From the NCBI GenBank assembly GCA_038501195.1, contig JBBPUQ010000005.1:4340001-4404000 (forward strand): a DNA stretch of 64,000 nucleotides, written 5' to 3'. A program made the position numbers and the translations under genes. Under the pieces are notes generated by a model. That model saw nothing but the letters and a program-made list of their open reading frames with translations, was not told where the DNA came from and made no database searches. Numbering within the stretch: position 1 is the stretch's first letter; each line of letters opens with the position of its first letter. Source of the DNA: Nemania diffusa (taxonomy: Eukaryota > Ascomycota > Sordariomycetes > Xylariales > Xylariaceae). This document shows positions 11,559-22,117 of this stretch, in pieces.

Positions 11559-13094
11559 ATGAACATGGCGGATAAGTCAAACACTGTTTTGATTATTGGT
11601 GGGGGAACTTGGGGATGTGGCATCGCGCTAGAACTGGTGACAAACGGTTACAGTAATGTGACCGTTCTCGATGGTGAGGGAGTGCCTAGTAGCATTGCGG
11701 CCGGGAATGACCTCAATAAGATCATGGAAGAAGGTACTCTATGTGTCCTTTTCGCGAATTAAACCAATAATGGGGCCTGTTCAGCTGGTATTAAGATAGT
11801 AACAATACTAGGCTCACAGTCCGAAGACGATACAGACGCTGCATATGCATGGAACCGCCTCCATGATCTATGTACAACAGCATGGCTGAACGATCCTATT
11901 TATAAGCCTTATTATCATCGCACGGGCTACGTCATGGCTGCCTCGTCGGATGCCGCCTACGAGGTTTTGCGCAAAGACATCAGCGGACATGAAGACGAAT
12001 ACCAAAAGCTCGTATCTGCTGACCAGTTTCGAAACACTATGCCTAAGGGTGTTCTCACGGGCGATTTTATGGGTTGGAGAGGCTTTGCCAAGTCAAGCGG
12101 TGCCGGATGGGTTTTTGCCCGCGGCGCTATCATAGCTGCTAAGCGGGAGGCAGAGAGGCTAGGCGCTCGGTTTATCACCGGCCAACACGGCTTAGTGACT
12201 GAGCTATTATTCTCGGACGAAATCTCGGACGAGAGCAAGCGCGGCGAGCAGGGAGACATGATGAAGCGAAAAGCTCTGCAAGGTGTCCGAAGCGCCGGTG
12301 GGATGATCCATCGCGCGCATACCACGATCCTTGCTAATGGGGCCAATGCCGACAGTTTAGTAGACTTGAAGCAGCAGCTCCGGCCAACGGCTTGGACGTT
12401 AGCGCACATCCAGATGACCCCATCAGAAACGGAGTTATATAAAGACCTCCCGGTATTGTTTAATATCGAGAAGGGTTTCTTCATGGAGCCGTCCGCCGAG
12501 ACGCACGAGCTCAAGATCTGCGACGAGCATCCGGGCTACATCAACCCTGTCTATCAGTCCTTACCTGATAACAAATCGACTCAAGAGGATGAATATGGCA
12601 AACACCGAGGAGAGAGGGTTATCGTAGGGTCCAGACCGTTTGCTAAGCGCCAGATTCCCGTCGAATCCGAGGAGCGCGTACGTGCTTTTCTGCAGGAGAC
12701 AATGCCACATCTTGCGACGCGCCCCCTCAGCTTCGCGCGCATATGCTGGGATGCGGACACGGTTGACCGTATGCCCCTCATCGATTGGTACCCACCAGAT
12801 GATGGCATGGACGTGGTAAACCAGAGGGACGTTGAAGGGGGCATGAGGGGAGGACAGCTGCTGCTAGCGGTGGGTGGCAGTGGGCACTGTTTTAAGACGA
12901 TGCCAGCTATGGGCCAAGTTGTGCTCGAATTCCTCGAGGGCAAAGTAGATGACAAGACCCAAAGAGCATTTCGATGGCGACCTGAAATAGCTGAAGGTAG
13001 GAATTGGTGGGATGTGCAAGGTAGGTGGGGCGCAGAAGGGAAAGTAATGGATTTTAACAACGCGAAAGGATGGACAAAGATCGGTGAGAGTTGA
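11559..13094 (+). CDS. FAD-dependent amine oxidase of the fructosyl-amino-acid (amadoriase)/sarcosine oxidase family
   Basis: Predicted 489 residues from exons 11559-11733 and 11800-13094 (66-nt intron, GTACTC..TAG, phase 1). The dinucleotide-binding motif GGGTWG is at residues 14-19, and a family-typical GSGHCFK block lies at about 417-423. Cys374, in the context RICWDADT, aligns with the cysteine that covalently binds FAD in sarcosine oxidase and fructosyl-amine oxidases. Most fungal amadoriases read CWCADTP here, so the Asp two residues after the flavin-linked Cys is a departure. The family oxidises secondary amines such as fructosyl amino acids to aldehyde/ketone, amine and hydrogen peroxide. 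The C-terminus (GES) is not a peroxisomal PTS1. Exact substrate is unknown. A relative acting on other N-alkyl amino acids fits equally well. Confidence 0.86.
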
Positions 13095-14702
13095 AATAAT
13101 CTCGAGATTGATTACCTTAAGAGCTCGCCTTCTGCTATTTGGCTGTGTCCTTCCGCTTAGGTAAGTTGTACCTACCTACCTAGTAATAAAATGATCTTGT
13201 ACTACCTACCTGTTTATAGAAGGTACGAGGGCTACCTAGTGTACCTAATAAGAATGCCCCTCACCCCTCACGGTAGCTACCATGTCAATCAACCTCATTC
13301 CTCCTACCTACAACATTAATGACTCCAAGAAAACCCAATCATGAACAATAGCTCGTTCAGCTCGTAATTCGTAGATAGATGGCTACCTATTTCAATGGTA
13401 CAGAAACAACTCGATTCGAATTTTAGCGCATCTATGCGCAGATCGCTTTCCGATCCAACCCCGCCAAGCCATTTTATTAGTCGCGAACATCGGCTGTCAC
13501 AATATTATTAATCCTCACATGCGAAGCTTTCAACCCCGCGGCTTGTTGTGGTATCCGCAGCGATGCGAGTTTGTTTCAAACAAGGTTACCACTCAGGGAA
13601 AAAGAAACAATGAGTATGTGTACGTGTGGATCGGCTGCCACCATCGAAGCTAATTCGGTAGGTGGTAGATGTCGCTTTCATGCGATTCGCTCACCACTTT
13701 GAGGTATAGGTTGTTTGTATGCACATCATCCGACATGCATGATTACACACATCCATGATACATGGCCCCTTCATCACAGGACTGGGCAAACACTCGGGAA
13801 CATACATTCATACATACACTTTTATATACTGCAATGGCACTAAGTAAAGACCCATGTCGCATATCGACCCGGTAGATCCGGCAATTCCAACGACAGCCAT
13901 CCAATCCATCCGAGCACGGCCAGATTTGTCCCATGTAATTCGAAGGCTCCGTCCCAGCTAGCGGAGGCATAGCAGCAGCACGCAAGGCACGCACTTACAA
14001 GCGTCATCATTCATTCCGACCTGGAGCGGGTCAATGGACCCTCAGACCACTTCCGCACCAACCAGTGCCACCAACCACCACTGGCCCATTGTCCGCCGCC
14101 AGATGTATCCAGCCGCATTCGGTAATGATTCATCAGATAATCGGCCCTTGCGGGCCCTCGCATCTTGGGCTTTGATCTAGTACTAGTGTAGGTGTAAGGT
14201 ATCTAGCGCTTATCAAGAGCTCGGCTTGCTACATGGATAGATAACAGACTAGAACTAAGTTCAAGAAGGTATGTAGATAGCTCTATATACATATGGGTTC
14301 TATATATGGACTATCTTGCCCCATCTCCGCAAACAGCTCTACTCATCTCTCCTATAGGGACGGCATTGGCTTCTTTGCTCGCCTTATTATTTACCTAGGG
14401 CCCCCCTTCTCGGACTCCTGCACGGTCCCTCGAAGCTTAAGCAGCTACCTCCCGTAGTAAGGGACGTGACGGGCGACAATTATTGGGAGGCTCTTTCTGC
14501 TTTCCAACCCTATCTACTTGACCTGTCGGCTAGACAGATTCCTATGGTCTGTTAAGTTGTGTCGACCAATACTGAAATACCATGAACGCTTCCATCTGGC
14601 TCACAGGATTTTCCCGCTGTACCACAACGGTTGTTACCGAGCCACCTCGCCTTCACCCCACCGAACTTTGCGCGCACGGCTAAAACTCAACAACATCTTA
14701 TC
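13095..14702. other. Intergenic region with CCTA runs
   Basis: No supported gene in 1.6 kb. TACC/CCTA runs occur at 13165-13215. The final 200 bp is C/T-rich leader sequence ahead of the sugar isomerase. The frame at 13743-13994 has no recognisable features. Confidence 0.55.
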
Positions 14703-15950
14703 ATGGTCGAACATCACCCTGTCCACAACAGCGAGGTTTTTCTATTAGGATTAGCCCCTCGCCCCTCCGTGCCTCCGCCATCCCCGCCGTCGCCCTTGAC
14801 GCCCTCCGATGCGGGATCCAGTACACCCATAACGCATCTCTGTCTAGACGGCACAGGGATACCTGAAGATGTCGAGGAAGCAAGCTCGATAGCGCGACGG
14901 CGCGTTACCGGCGCCATCCACGTCCTCAATACAGAGGCCACCGCCCTCCGGAGCTTGACGCAGCTCTACAAGACCGACTCGACGGCCGCAGAGGGCTTCA
15001 ATGCCGCCGTGGACGCCATAGTCCGCCAATGCAGCGAGAAGGGCAAGCTCGTTGTCACGGGGGTGGGCAAATCGGGCCACATCGGGAAGAAGCTCGTCGC
15101 CACGTTTAATAGCCTTGGCCTGCACTCGACCTTCCTGCACCCTACCGAAGCGCTGCATGGTGACCTAGGCAAGGTCGGAAAGCACGATGCGATTCTCTTC
15201 ATCACGTTTTCGGGCAAGACGGCCGAGCTGCTTGCGCTTCTGCCTCACGTCGACCCGGCGTTGCCGGCTATCGTCCTCACGGCGCATGCGCAGCCCGCCG
15301 ACTGCGAGCTCATCCGCCGTCGCCCGACTGCTATTCTCCTGCCCGCCCCTATTCACGAGCCCGAGACTATTTCCTTCGGTATCTCGGCGCCCACAACTTC
15401 TACGACCGTCGCGCTCGCCCTCGGCGACGCCCTCGCCGTTGTCGTCTCACAGGAGCTGCACGCCCCTATCGATGTCTCCTCCGTCTTCGCCCGCAATCAC
15501 CCCGGCGGCGCTATCGGCGCGGTCTTTAGCAGGCCCGGCACAGTCCGCGAAGTCGCCGTACCCCTCATCGACATCACTACTATGGTAGGAGAACTCGCCG
15601 ACCTTTCGGCCGCTGACGTCCTGAAGGCCGGCTATGAATCGCCGTCTGGCTGGGTAGCTGTCAAAGACGCGCTCGCGTGCCCGATGCGCATCCGTCGCCT
15701 CGATACTGCGCTCATGGGTAATAAACTGACCGACCTGCCCGACTTAGTTGTACCCAGGAGCGAGTGGATTAGTATCGGCGCGGACACCCGCATCCCACAG
15801 GCCGCGCACTGGATTAAGGAGCTGCTGCTAGCCGCGGATCACGGCGACGTGGTGTGCGGCGAGGACTCAATCCTAGCTGTTGTGGGCGGTACAGGCGACG
15901 TTATCGGCGCACTGGAGGCTGGGGAGCTGCTGCGATGGCAGGAGTCTTGA
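14703..15950 (+). CDS. SIS-domain sugar-phosphate isomerase, KpsF/GutQ-like
   Basis: Single-exon 415-residue protein. After a Pro/Ser-rich N-terminus it carries an SIS domain with clear arabinose-5-phosphate isomerase hallmarks: GVGKSGHIG, HPTEALHGDLG, SGKTAELL, a TSTTVALALGDALA helix and NHPGGAIG. Bacterial KpsF/GutQ interconvert ribulose 5-phosphate and arabinose 5-phosphate for lipopolysaccharide synthesis, a pathway fungi lack. The fungal role is therefore uncertain, and related sugar-phosphate isomerisation is the cautious reading. The region after the SIS domain occupies the place of the bacterial CBS pair, but I cannot see clear CBS motifs. The start is the ATG at 14703 (A at -3). The open frame extends upstream only from a non-ATG codon. 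Confidence 0.88.
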   Translation: MVEHHPVHNSEVFLLGLAPRPSVPPPSPPSPLTPSDAGSSTPITHLCLDGTGIPEDVEEASSIARRRVTGAIHVLNTEATALRSLTQLYKTDSTAAEGFNAAVDAIVRQCSEKGKLVVTGVGKSGHIGKKLVATFNSLGLHSTFLHPTEALHGDLGKVGKHDAILFITFSGKTAELLALLPHVDPALPAIVLTAHAQPADCELIRRRPTAILLPAPIHEPETISFGISAPTTSTTVALALGDALAVVVSQELHAPIDVSSVFARNHPGGAIGAVFSRPGTVREVAVPLIDITTMVGELADLSAADVLKAGYESPSGWVAVKDALACPMRIRRLDTALMGNKLTDLPDLVVPRSEWISIGADTRIPQAAHWIKELLLAADHGDVVCGEDSILAVVGGTGDVIGALEAGELLRWQES

Positions 15951-16650
15951 GAAACATGGTTTATTCGGATTTGTAACTTGGGTTTGGGTTATTGGGAATT
16001 GGGAACGGGTATAGATTGCCGGCGTCTGATTGAGAGGACTCGGATTCCCCTCATGAAATGATTGAATGATGAATATGTGAGCTGAACGGCTTACCTAGTA
16101 CGTACGTAGCGGCGGCTGGGAAATAAGAATAGACAGGGTTTTTTGGCTCGGTCTGATCCAGTCTTAGTTGGATAAATGGACAACTCTATTCGAATATGCG
16201 GATCCTACATAGGTGTTATTAGGCGAGGGTGGTGGCAATAGACCTACCGGCAACGCCTCTCTACGATTGTTTGCCTATCATGAGTGGAATACCTCACGAA
16301 AGAGATATGATCATAATTTTCCATCTTTATCCTTTATTAAGAGACTTGTCTATGGACTAAGAGCATCTCTACCATTTAGGGAGTATACAAACTGTTATAT
16401 AGACTGCCCCATTGCCTACCTTTTAACGCGATGGAAGTCCCTAACCAGTTGCTATGCAATGCCTGCTTCCAGAACGCCCCGATGAATCGCTTGTAGATTC
16501 TGCCCATGAGACTCCGCTCGAAAAAAAAATAAAGAAAAAAGAGGTATTGTATTACAAAAAGACCTAATTAAATCCACTCATAACTCTCGCTCTCTTCCCC
16601 TTTCATATAGACTCTCAGTGTGTTCATAACACTGAGCAGACTGTCCGTCC
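15951..16650. other. Convergent 3' region
   Basis: 3' flanks of the isomerase (plus) and the MARVEL-like gene (minus). The frame at 16213-16485 has no recognisable domain. An A-rich tract lies at 16519-16545. Confidence 0.5.
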
Positions 16651-17346
16651 CTACACCGACTCGGTGAACTTGTTCAGCCTAGGCGCAAACTTAGGCGCGA
16701 CATGCGGCATGACCTTGGAAGCGACATTCGTCGCGGCGCCGAGCTTGGTACCGAGGTTGGACTCGTTGAACTTGGCGCCGACGCTGGACTCGGCGAACCT
16801 GTCCGAGACCTTGTCCTCGAGCTGGCCGAGCTTGGTGTCGATGGTGGCGTCGACCTTGCGCGAGACGAAGGTGCGGAAGCAGCCGTAGGCGCCGGTGAGG
16901 ACCCAGAAGACGGCGTTGACGAGGTCGACCCAGACGGCGTGGCGCATCGTGCTCACGCGCGTGTTCTCGTACCACTCGTGCGCGTCGTCGCGGGGCATGC
17001 GCAGGAACAGGACGGCGAAGACGCCGAAGACGACGAGCCAGAGCACGAAGAGGGTGAAGTCCCAGGCGAAGAGGCGCGCCGTGCGCACGAAGGGCTGGGG
17101 CACGGCGAAGAGGACGGCCGTGGCGGCGCTCAGGGCGGCCACGAAGAGCGCGTAGACCCACTCGGCGGATTGCGGCCTGCCGGCGCTGTGGTCGGAGCTC
17201 ACGCGCGAGCCGTAGAGGCCCACGACGACGAGGGCGAAGATGAGTTGGAGGCCGCGGCCGACGAGGCGGAGCCAGGTCTCGTAGAGGTAGATGGGCTTGG
17301 TTATGGCGCCCTTGCCGAACTTGGTGGCGAACGACTTGAGTTGCAT
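16651..17346 (-). CDS. Four-helix MARVEL-like membrane protein
   Basis: Single-exon 231-residue protein. Four hydrophobic segments lie at about residues 30-48, 66-88, 92-115 and 140-158, with short loops between. This is the MARVEL-domain topology found in many fungal plasma-membrane and eisosome-associated proteins. The cytoplasmic C-terminus from about residue 165 is polar and repetitive, with spaced D/N-x-K-L/F units that suggest an amphipathic helix. The opposite strand is open for over 200 codons, but it encodes an acidic low-complexity product and is a shadow of this GC-rich gene. Function is not known beyond probable membrane organisation. Confidence 0.8.
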   Translation of the reverse strand: MQLKSFATKFGKGAITKPIYLYETWLRLVGRGLQLIFALVVVGLYGSRVSSDHSAGRPQSAEWVYALFVAALSAATAVLFAVPQPFVRTARLFAWDFTLFVLWLVVFGVFAVLFLRMPRDDAHEWYENTRVSTMRHAVWVDLVNAVFWVLTGAYGCFRTFVSRKVDATIDTKLGQLEDKVSDRFAESSVGAKFNESNLGTKLGAATNVASKVMPHVAPKFAPRLNKFTESV

Positions 17347-19360
17347 GGTTGATGGTGCGTGGAGGTTATAGAGTGAGTGAGTGAAGTGGTAAATTAATGT
17401 TCGTGCCTGATCGAACGGTAAGAGAAACTCGGTAGGACACCGGTTACTCGTTGAATAAGCAGGTAGTATTCACAAGTTAATAGAGGCAATAGTGACAACC
17501 AGTGTCTAGAGGCCCAGCCGAAGGTAGAAAATGAGTGATTGAAATTCTAACGAGATGACGAGAAATCTAAAAAGATGGCAGGAAACGACGAGGAGAGAAT
17601 AGGAAAGCACTGGAGAGTAGCAGTGAAGGGTAATCAATGAAACGAGGGGACGGCTTCGTAGATATTTGAATCTCGAAGACAAGGGGGTTTAGAACAGGTC
17701 AATTCAGGCCCACGGCCATTTGGGATCAAACCGACCAACAAGCGCCTCGAATCCGACCAGAACAAGGGCACGGAGAGATTGTCCAGCGTGCAAAGGGCGG
17801 CGAGACCAAAGAAGGAGCCCTTGTTCCCCGCCAGTCGAGACAAAGCCGGCGCACGCGAGGGTTGAAGGCCAGAGGTGGTTTGAGGCTCTCTCAGCCAAGG
17901 CATGGCCGCCGCGCGTGTTGACAGACAGCGGGTGGGGCGCTGTCGTAGGCGCTGGCTACGGGGCCTGAACGACTGGTTGAGCGGCTCCGCGGTCGAGACG
18001 GCGGGCGCTAACCACGCTATTGGTCAGGCTGGGGTCAGGCGGCTGCTGTACTTGGTGGTCGCGCTTGTTAGAGGGCGGTTGCCGAAAGGAGCTTAGAGCC
18101 GCCCACGGGCGGTGGAATGTCCTTGACGAATAACTGAGGGGGGCTCTGCAAACATACATTCAATTGTGTAGCTCATTTTCGCGGTTTCTAAACATAGCTG
18201 CGCCGTGAACAACTGGAGCTAGCTAAAACTCCGAACCTATTTTGTTTGCGCATACTGATTGCTGGAAACAGTTTCGGAATACTCAGAGTGTATCTATATT
18301 TAAGCACCTGGCAGAGTTTATTTGTGAGGTTACTTCACGTACCTGGCACTTGGACTTTCTGTCCCGACTCACCGCCCTATTTTTCCCCACGCAATCATAG
18401 CGCCGGCTCCGCTTGTGTGGCCGCTGCTAAAGACCGCTATGTTTCAGACTTCTGGGGGCGCTACGTTGACTGACTCCAGCTTCACCTGACGGAAAAACGA
18501 GCCTCGTTTATCCAGCTCTATGAGACCTTAGCGTTAGCTGTTGCATCTATCGATTATTGTTTTAGATTCGTATTTATTTGGAGGTTTTAGCTACGTGATA
18601 TCTTCTTCTTTTCTTTTATATATTCCTCATTTTTTTTCTCCTTCATTTTATATATAATAAACTATTTTTGTCCCTGGGTATGAGACATTTTGCATTCTCA
18701 TTCTAACAATGTAAAAAGAGTTGAGATGAGACTTGTATTGTTGTTGAGAAGTCTCGGTAATGGCGAATTTGGCGTGTCAGGGTGGTAGCTAGCCTGATGG
18801 TCTGGGCCAGTTGTCGAACCTACGCAGAGTCAGTAGACAGGCTTGCTTGCTAGGATACTTGCCTTACAGTCCCTAAGGTAGGTAGATAGGTAGGCGTCCA
18901 GTAGGTGCCGAGCGAGCCCTTTGTCCTTGCATTCCAGGGTCTCTCGTTGTCAACGGCCCACGGCGCTGGAAGCTAACGCCTAAGTGACGTATTAGTCGCA
19001 CAATTCTCCTTTGTCACGCCGATACCTTTTTCTAAAAACGTGGTGGCTATTGTCCAATCCATTGGCCTTCGTCAGTCCCCAGACAGGCAACATTACTAGA
19101 ATTGGCAGTGATGTGTTACCGACACCATCGCGTGACTGTTAGCTGTATCGGTACGTAGCGAGAGAGACTCGGGTACCTAGTGAAGCCGGTTTCCCTTTGA
19201 TCCGTCGTGATACCCTCCTCGACAGTGTGCGACATACTGAGTATAAACCTGTGCGGCCACCTCTGTTCTCAGCAGCCTCTCCTCTACTACTAATCATCCA
19301 CAAATCTACGTTCCCTCTCCTCTCAGCTTACACACAAACACACACATAACACCCTTCGCC
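17347..19360. other. Intergenic region, GC-rich then AT-rich
   Basis: About 2 kb. 17700-18110 is locally GC-rich with short overlapping frames on both strands, none recognisable. 18590-18680 is strongly AT-rich. The right end is the promoter of the next gene. I see no supported gene. Confidence 0.5.
19242..19247 (+). promoter_or_regulatory. TATA box of the 270-residue protein gene
   Basis: TATAAA lies 114-119 bp before the ATG at 19361 and is followed by a CA-rich leader, the expected arrangement for a TATA-driven fungal promoter. Confidence 0.45.
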
Positions 19361-20173
19361 ATGCAACGAATCAGATTCGAACATCAACCTCGACCACCTC
19401 CAATTCATCTAGCACCTGGCACTTCAGCTGCGCCCGAATATGTGAGGACCCCCTATCCAACACAAAGCTTTGCCCTAGAATCGCCATCCTCCTTCTCAAC
19501 ATCAACCATCGACGAGAGCAGAATATATTATCTAAACCAGGGTCAACCACCTCCCGGGCTGTCGGATGAGGTGTCTAACTTCTTCCAAAAATGGTCACCC
19601 CTCGAAAAAGTTGACGTCAACTGCTCGTGCTCATTACTTACTGTTACTCCCCAATGGGAGCTACGCCTACCTCATCCGCTCCTGCATGAAACCGGAGCGG
19701 CAAAATTCGTCCATGCACACCATGTCTATGTACAGTTTCTGCCCTGTGGCCCAAGAGTTGAGCAATGGGAAGGCGTCGCCAGAGACTTCCGGGATCATGT
19801 CCTCTCCAAGTACGATATGCAGAACGCCGCGATTGAGTTCGCTTTATATGGCGAGTACGGCAACATCTCCGCATGGTACCCGCCGAAGCTAGATAAGGAG
19901 AAGCTTGTGGCTTTCTTTGAAGGTGACGACTCCCATGACTCGGACTGGGACTTGGAAGTAGAGGATCTAGAGGACCAAAGCCGTTCTCTCAAGGTTTCAA
20001 CGTTGGGTCCCGGGCGGAAAGCTGAGTTGTCGAGAAAGGAGATGGCGCTTCCGCTCTTACAGGTGAATGCGCCTGAGGAGATAGATAGTCCTAGATCCCG
20101 GGCTAGGACCGTGGGTGCTACTAGATCTCATGATAGAGAAGTATCACCACGTATACTTGTTGAAACGATTTAG
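19361..20173 (+). CDS. Uncharacterised 270-residue protein
   Basis: Single-exon frame with ATG preceded by a TATA box and a CA-rich leader. No known domain recognised. Residues 1-55 are Pro/Ser-rich and probably disordered. Residues 56-185 look folded, with regular hydrophobic spacing, several His and Trp residues, and a Cys pair in NCSCS. Residues 190-215 are strongly acidic (Asp/Glu-rich). The tail is charged and Ser/Arg-rich with RSRART. No signal peptide or membrane segment is visible. It may be a lineage-specific fungal gene. Coding status is supported by length, promoter context and codon use. Confidence 0.6.
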   Translation: MQRIRFEHQPRPPPIHLAPGTSAAPEYVRTPYPTQSFALESPSSFSTSTIDESRIYYLNQGQPPPGLSDEVSNFFQKWSPLEKVDVNCSCSLLTVTPQWELRLPHPLLHETGAAKFVHAHHVYVQFLPCGPRVEQWEGVARDFRDHVLSKYDMQNAAIEFALYGEYGNISAWYPPKLDKEKLVAFFEGDDSHDSDWDLEVEDLEDQSRSLKVSTLGPGRKAELSRKEMALPLLQVNAPEEIDSPRSRARTVGATRSHDREVSPRILVETI

Positions 20174-20745
20174 TTTACCCCAGTCTCTTTTGTGTCCTAA
20201 TAGACTACTTCGATTTTTCTTCTGTGTCGCATGTGATTGTCCCGAGGAAGGTCGTCTCGGCTTCGGCACCTAGGTATAGACGATCGTACAATTGGCAGCT
20301 CAACGTACAGAGTATAGAGTATCTCAGTAAGCGGCCTCCCTCATGCGCACGGGCCGTAGTGATGTCAATGGAAAACGTCACACAATATATCAAATGAGCA
20401 ACCTCTAATAGGCCTGCGTTTCGCTTCTTCTTACCTGCTCGGCTGTAGACTTAGACTTGAAGATAGCAACCGTGAACCAAGGAAAGTCAGTTGTTCATAT
20501 ATTTAGAGGAAAGTTCCGTGAGGCTGGTGACATGGCAGCAAGGGATACTTTGTTGATTGGAAGGGGGTTTGGCGTGTGTATTCAGGGGCAATTGTACGAG
20601 TCCACATCATAGCAACTACGCAAATGCTACCTATTTAAAGGGCTGTCCGTCACCTCTCACTTACCCTGCCTTTCTTGCTGATATGAACCCTACCTAGGAC
20701 TAAAATACACAAACTAAACCAGAGACCACCCTCTAACTCTTAATC
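20174..20745. other. Intergenic region
   Basis: 3' flank of the preceding gene and promoter of the next. A TATTTAAA element at 20632-20639 lies 107 bp before the next ATG. No gene is seen. Confidence 0.5.
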
Positions 20746-21259
20746 ATGGCGCAGCAACCAGAACCCGCCAAACCACTCGCCTGGACGCCCTCAGAAGAAG
20801 ACCTCCGCCGCAGCGTCGAGCAGACCATCTACGACACCGTGTTCGCGGGCACGGCGGTGGGCATCGATGAGGTGCGCGCCATGGTCTCCCTCGAAATGGC
20901 CTTCCTCGACATGGCCTGCAGGCGCACGAGGTACACCCGGCCTTCTGGACCGCCGAGACGCCGCGCGTGCACATGCTCTTCGTGCTCACCACCATCACCA
21001 CCACCACCACCACCACCGAGAGCGACGGCGCGCTGGAGAGGCTGTTTGGGCCGCGCTTCGTGCACGTGGCCGGGGCGTTGGTGGAGGTGGGGGACGCGGA
21101 GGGGGCAAGGGGATCTTGCGGGCGAGGCTGGGGGTTTTGCGGGCGCAGGCGGGGCATGCGGTGAGCGAGGGTGAGAGGAAGTGGTTTAGGGACGTCGAGA
21201 TGTTGATTTCGGGGTCTATTGAGAGGAGGGAAAACATGCGGGCTCAGGCTGAGGAGTAA
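20746..21259 (+). pseudogene. Frameshifted small gene of unknown function, two apparent one-base losses
   Basis: An ATG with a TATTTAAA box 107 bp upstream opens a GC-rich frame starting MAQQPEPAKPLAW. Coding character runs from 20746 to about 20916 in one frame, then shifts to a second frame with a Thr run (about 20967-21100), and finally to a third ending at 21259 (segment VSEGERKWFRDVEM). Each switch equals the loss of one base. The first lies near 20912-20918 and the second in or beside the G-run at 21098-21110. The 514-bp length would give 172 codons with two bases restored. No intron of usable size explains the shifts. It is either a recent pseudogene or carries sequencing errors in G/C runs. 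The family is not recognised. Confidence 0.5.
20989..21016 (+). repeat. CAC/ACC triplet repeat
   Basis: An almost pure ACC/CAC tract inside the frameshifted gene, read as a Thr run in the frame that best continues the protein and as a His run in another. Such tracts are prone to length change. Confidence 0.8.
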
Positions 21260-22117
21260 AGGGGTAGATGGCGCTAGAGGGGTGGTGATGTTGCTATGAG
21301 ATATGAAATCGATGAGCTGGTGAATTAGATCTCTTCTCTTCCTTTGCCTCGGCATCATATCATTATTCCGCTTTGGCTTGTGGCGATTAGTTTGGCTATA
21401 CCTGGTTCTGAAAGAGACACCGATGTGAAAGCTCATAGTCTCCTCGAGTTTAAACTTCAATTTTCATCGAGGGAAGGCTGCTAGACATATGTTCCAATTG
21501 TTGAATAGAAGTTGTAGGATAAAGGCTCCATAATATAAGATCAAAATGGTTAAATAAGCCTTTTTATACATTGTAGGTGATTATAGCATCTATGGAAAAA
21601 GAATAAGTACTTTGTTTGCTTATTATCTCCTTAAAATCTTTAGCACTTAATATTATGTTGCTAACGCTGGCCTAGTCTATGCCTTGCTTATATATTGTTT
21701 AATACCAATGTTGTAACCTTGTTAGAAGCTGTTTATCTGAACTTGTCCTATTTGTATGTTCGGATATCTTAAGCAAAGTTGACTGTGAACAAACGGAATG
21801 TGCACCGGATGCTCAACGGGCGGATAATACTGGTATAACCACACCACATGCCAACACTGACTATTAATATTGCGTGTCCTGGTCCCATACATAAGGCTGG
21901 CAAGCGGTCAAGGTTATCGCACTAGCAACGGTCTGCTTTTAAGAGTGTTGCATTTCCGTTCCGTGACATTGCGTGAGTGCTAACAATGTTGGCAACTTCT
22001 TTGCTTCAATTACTGGTCTCAATACCTGCTATTAGTGTTACAAAGTAGACCAACTCATATATTTCCAAATTTCAAGATAACTTTGAGCAACTATCTAGTT
22101 AATCAAGTGCATGACCC
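21260..22117. other. AT-rich intergenic region
   Basis: Marked fall in GC from about 21460 on. No coding frame. This is the left edge of an AT-rich accessory segment running to about 33.8 kb. Confidence 0.55.

Noticed and set aside
16702..17352. 216-codon plus-strand frame opposite the MARVEL-like gene
   Set aside because: Acidic Gly/Glu/Asp/Arg low-complexity product with no domain. It mirrors the GC-biased codons of the minus-strand membrane protein.
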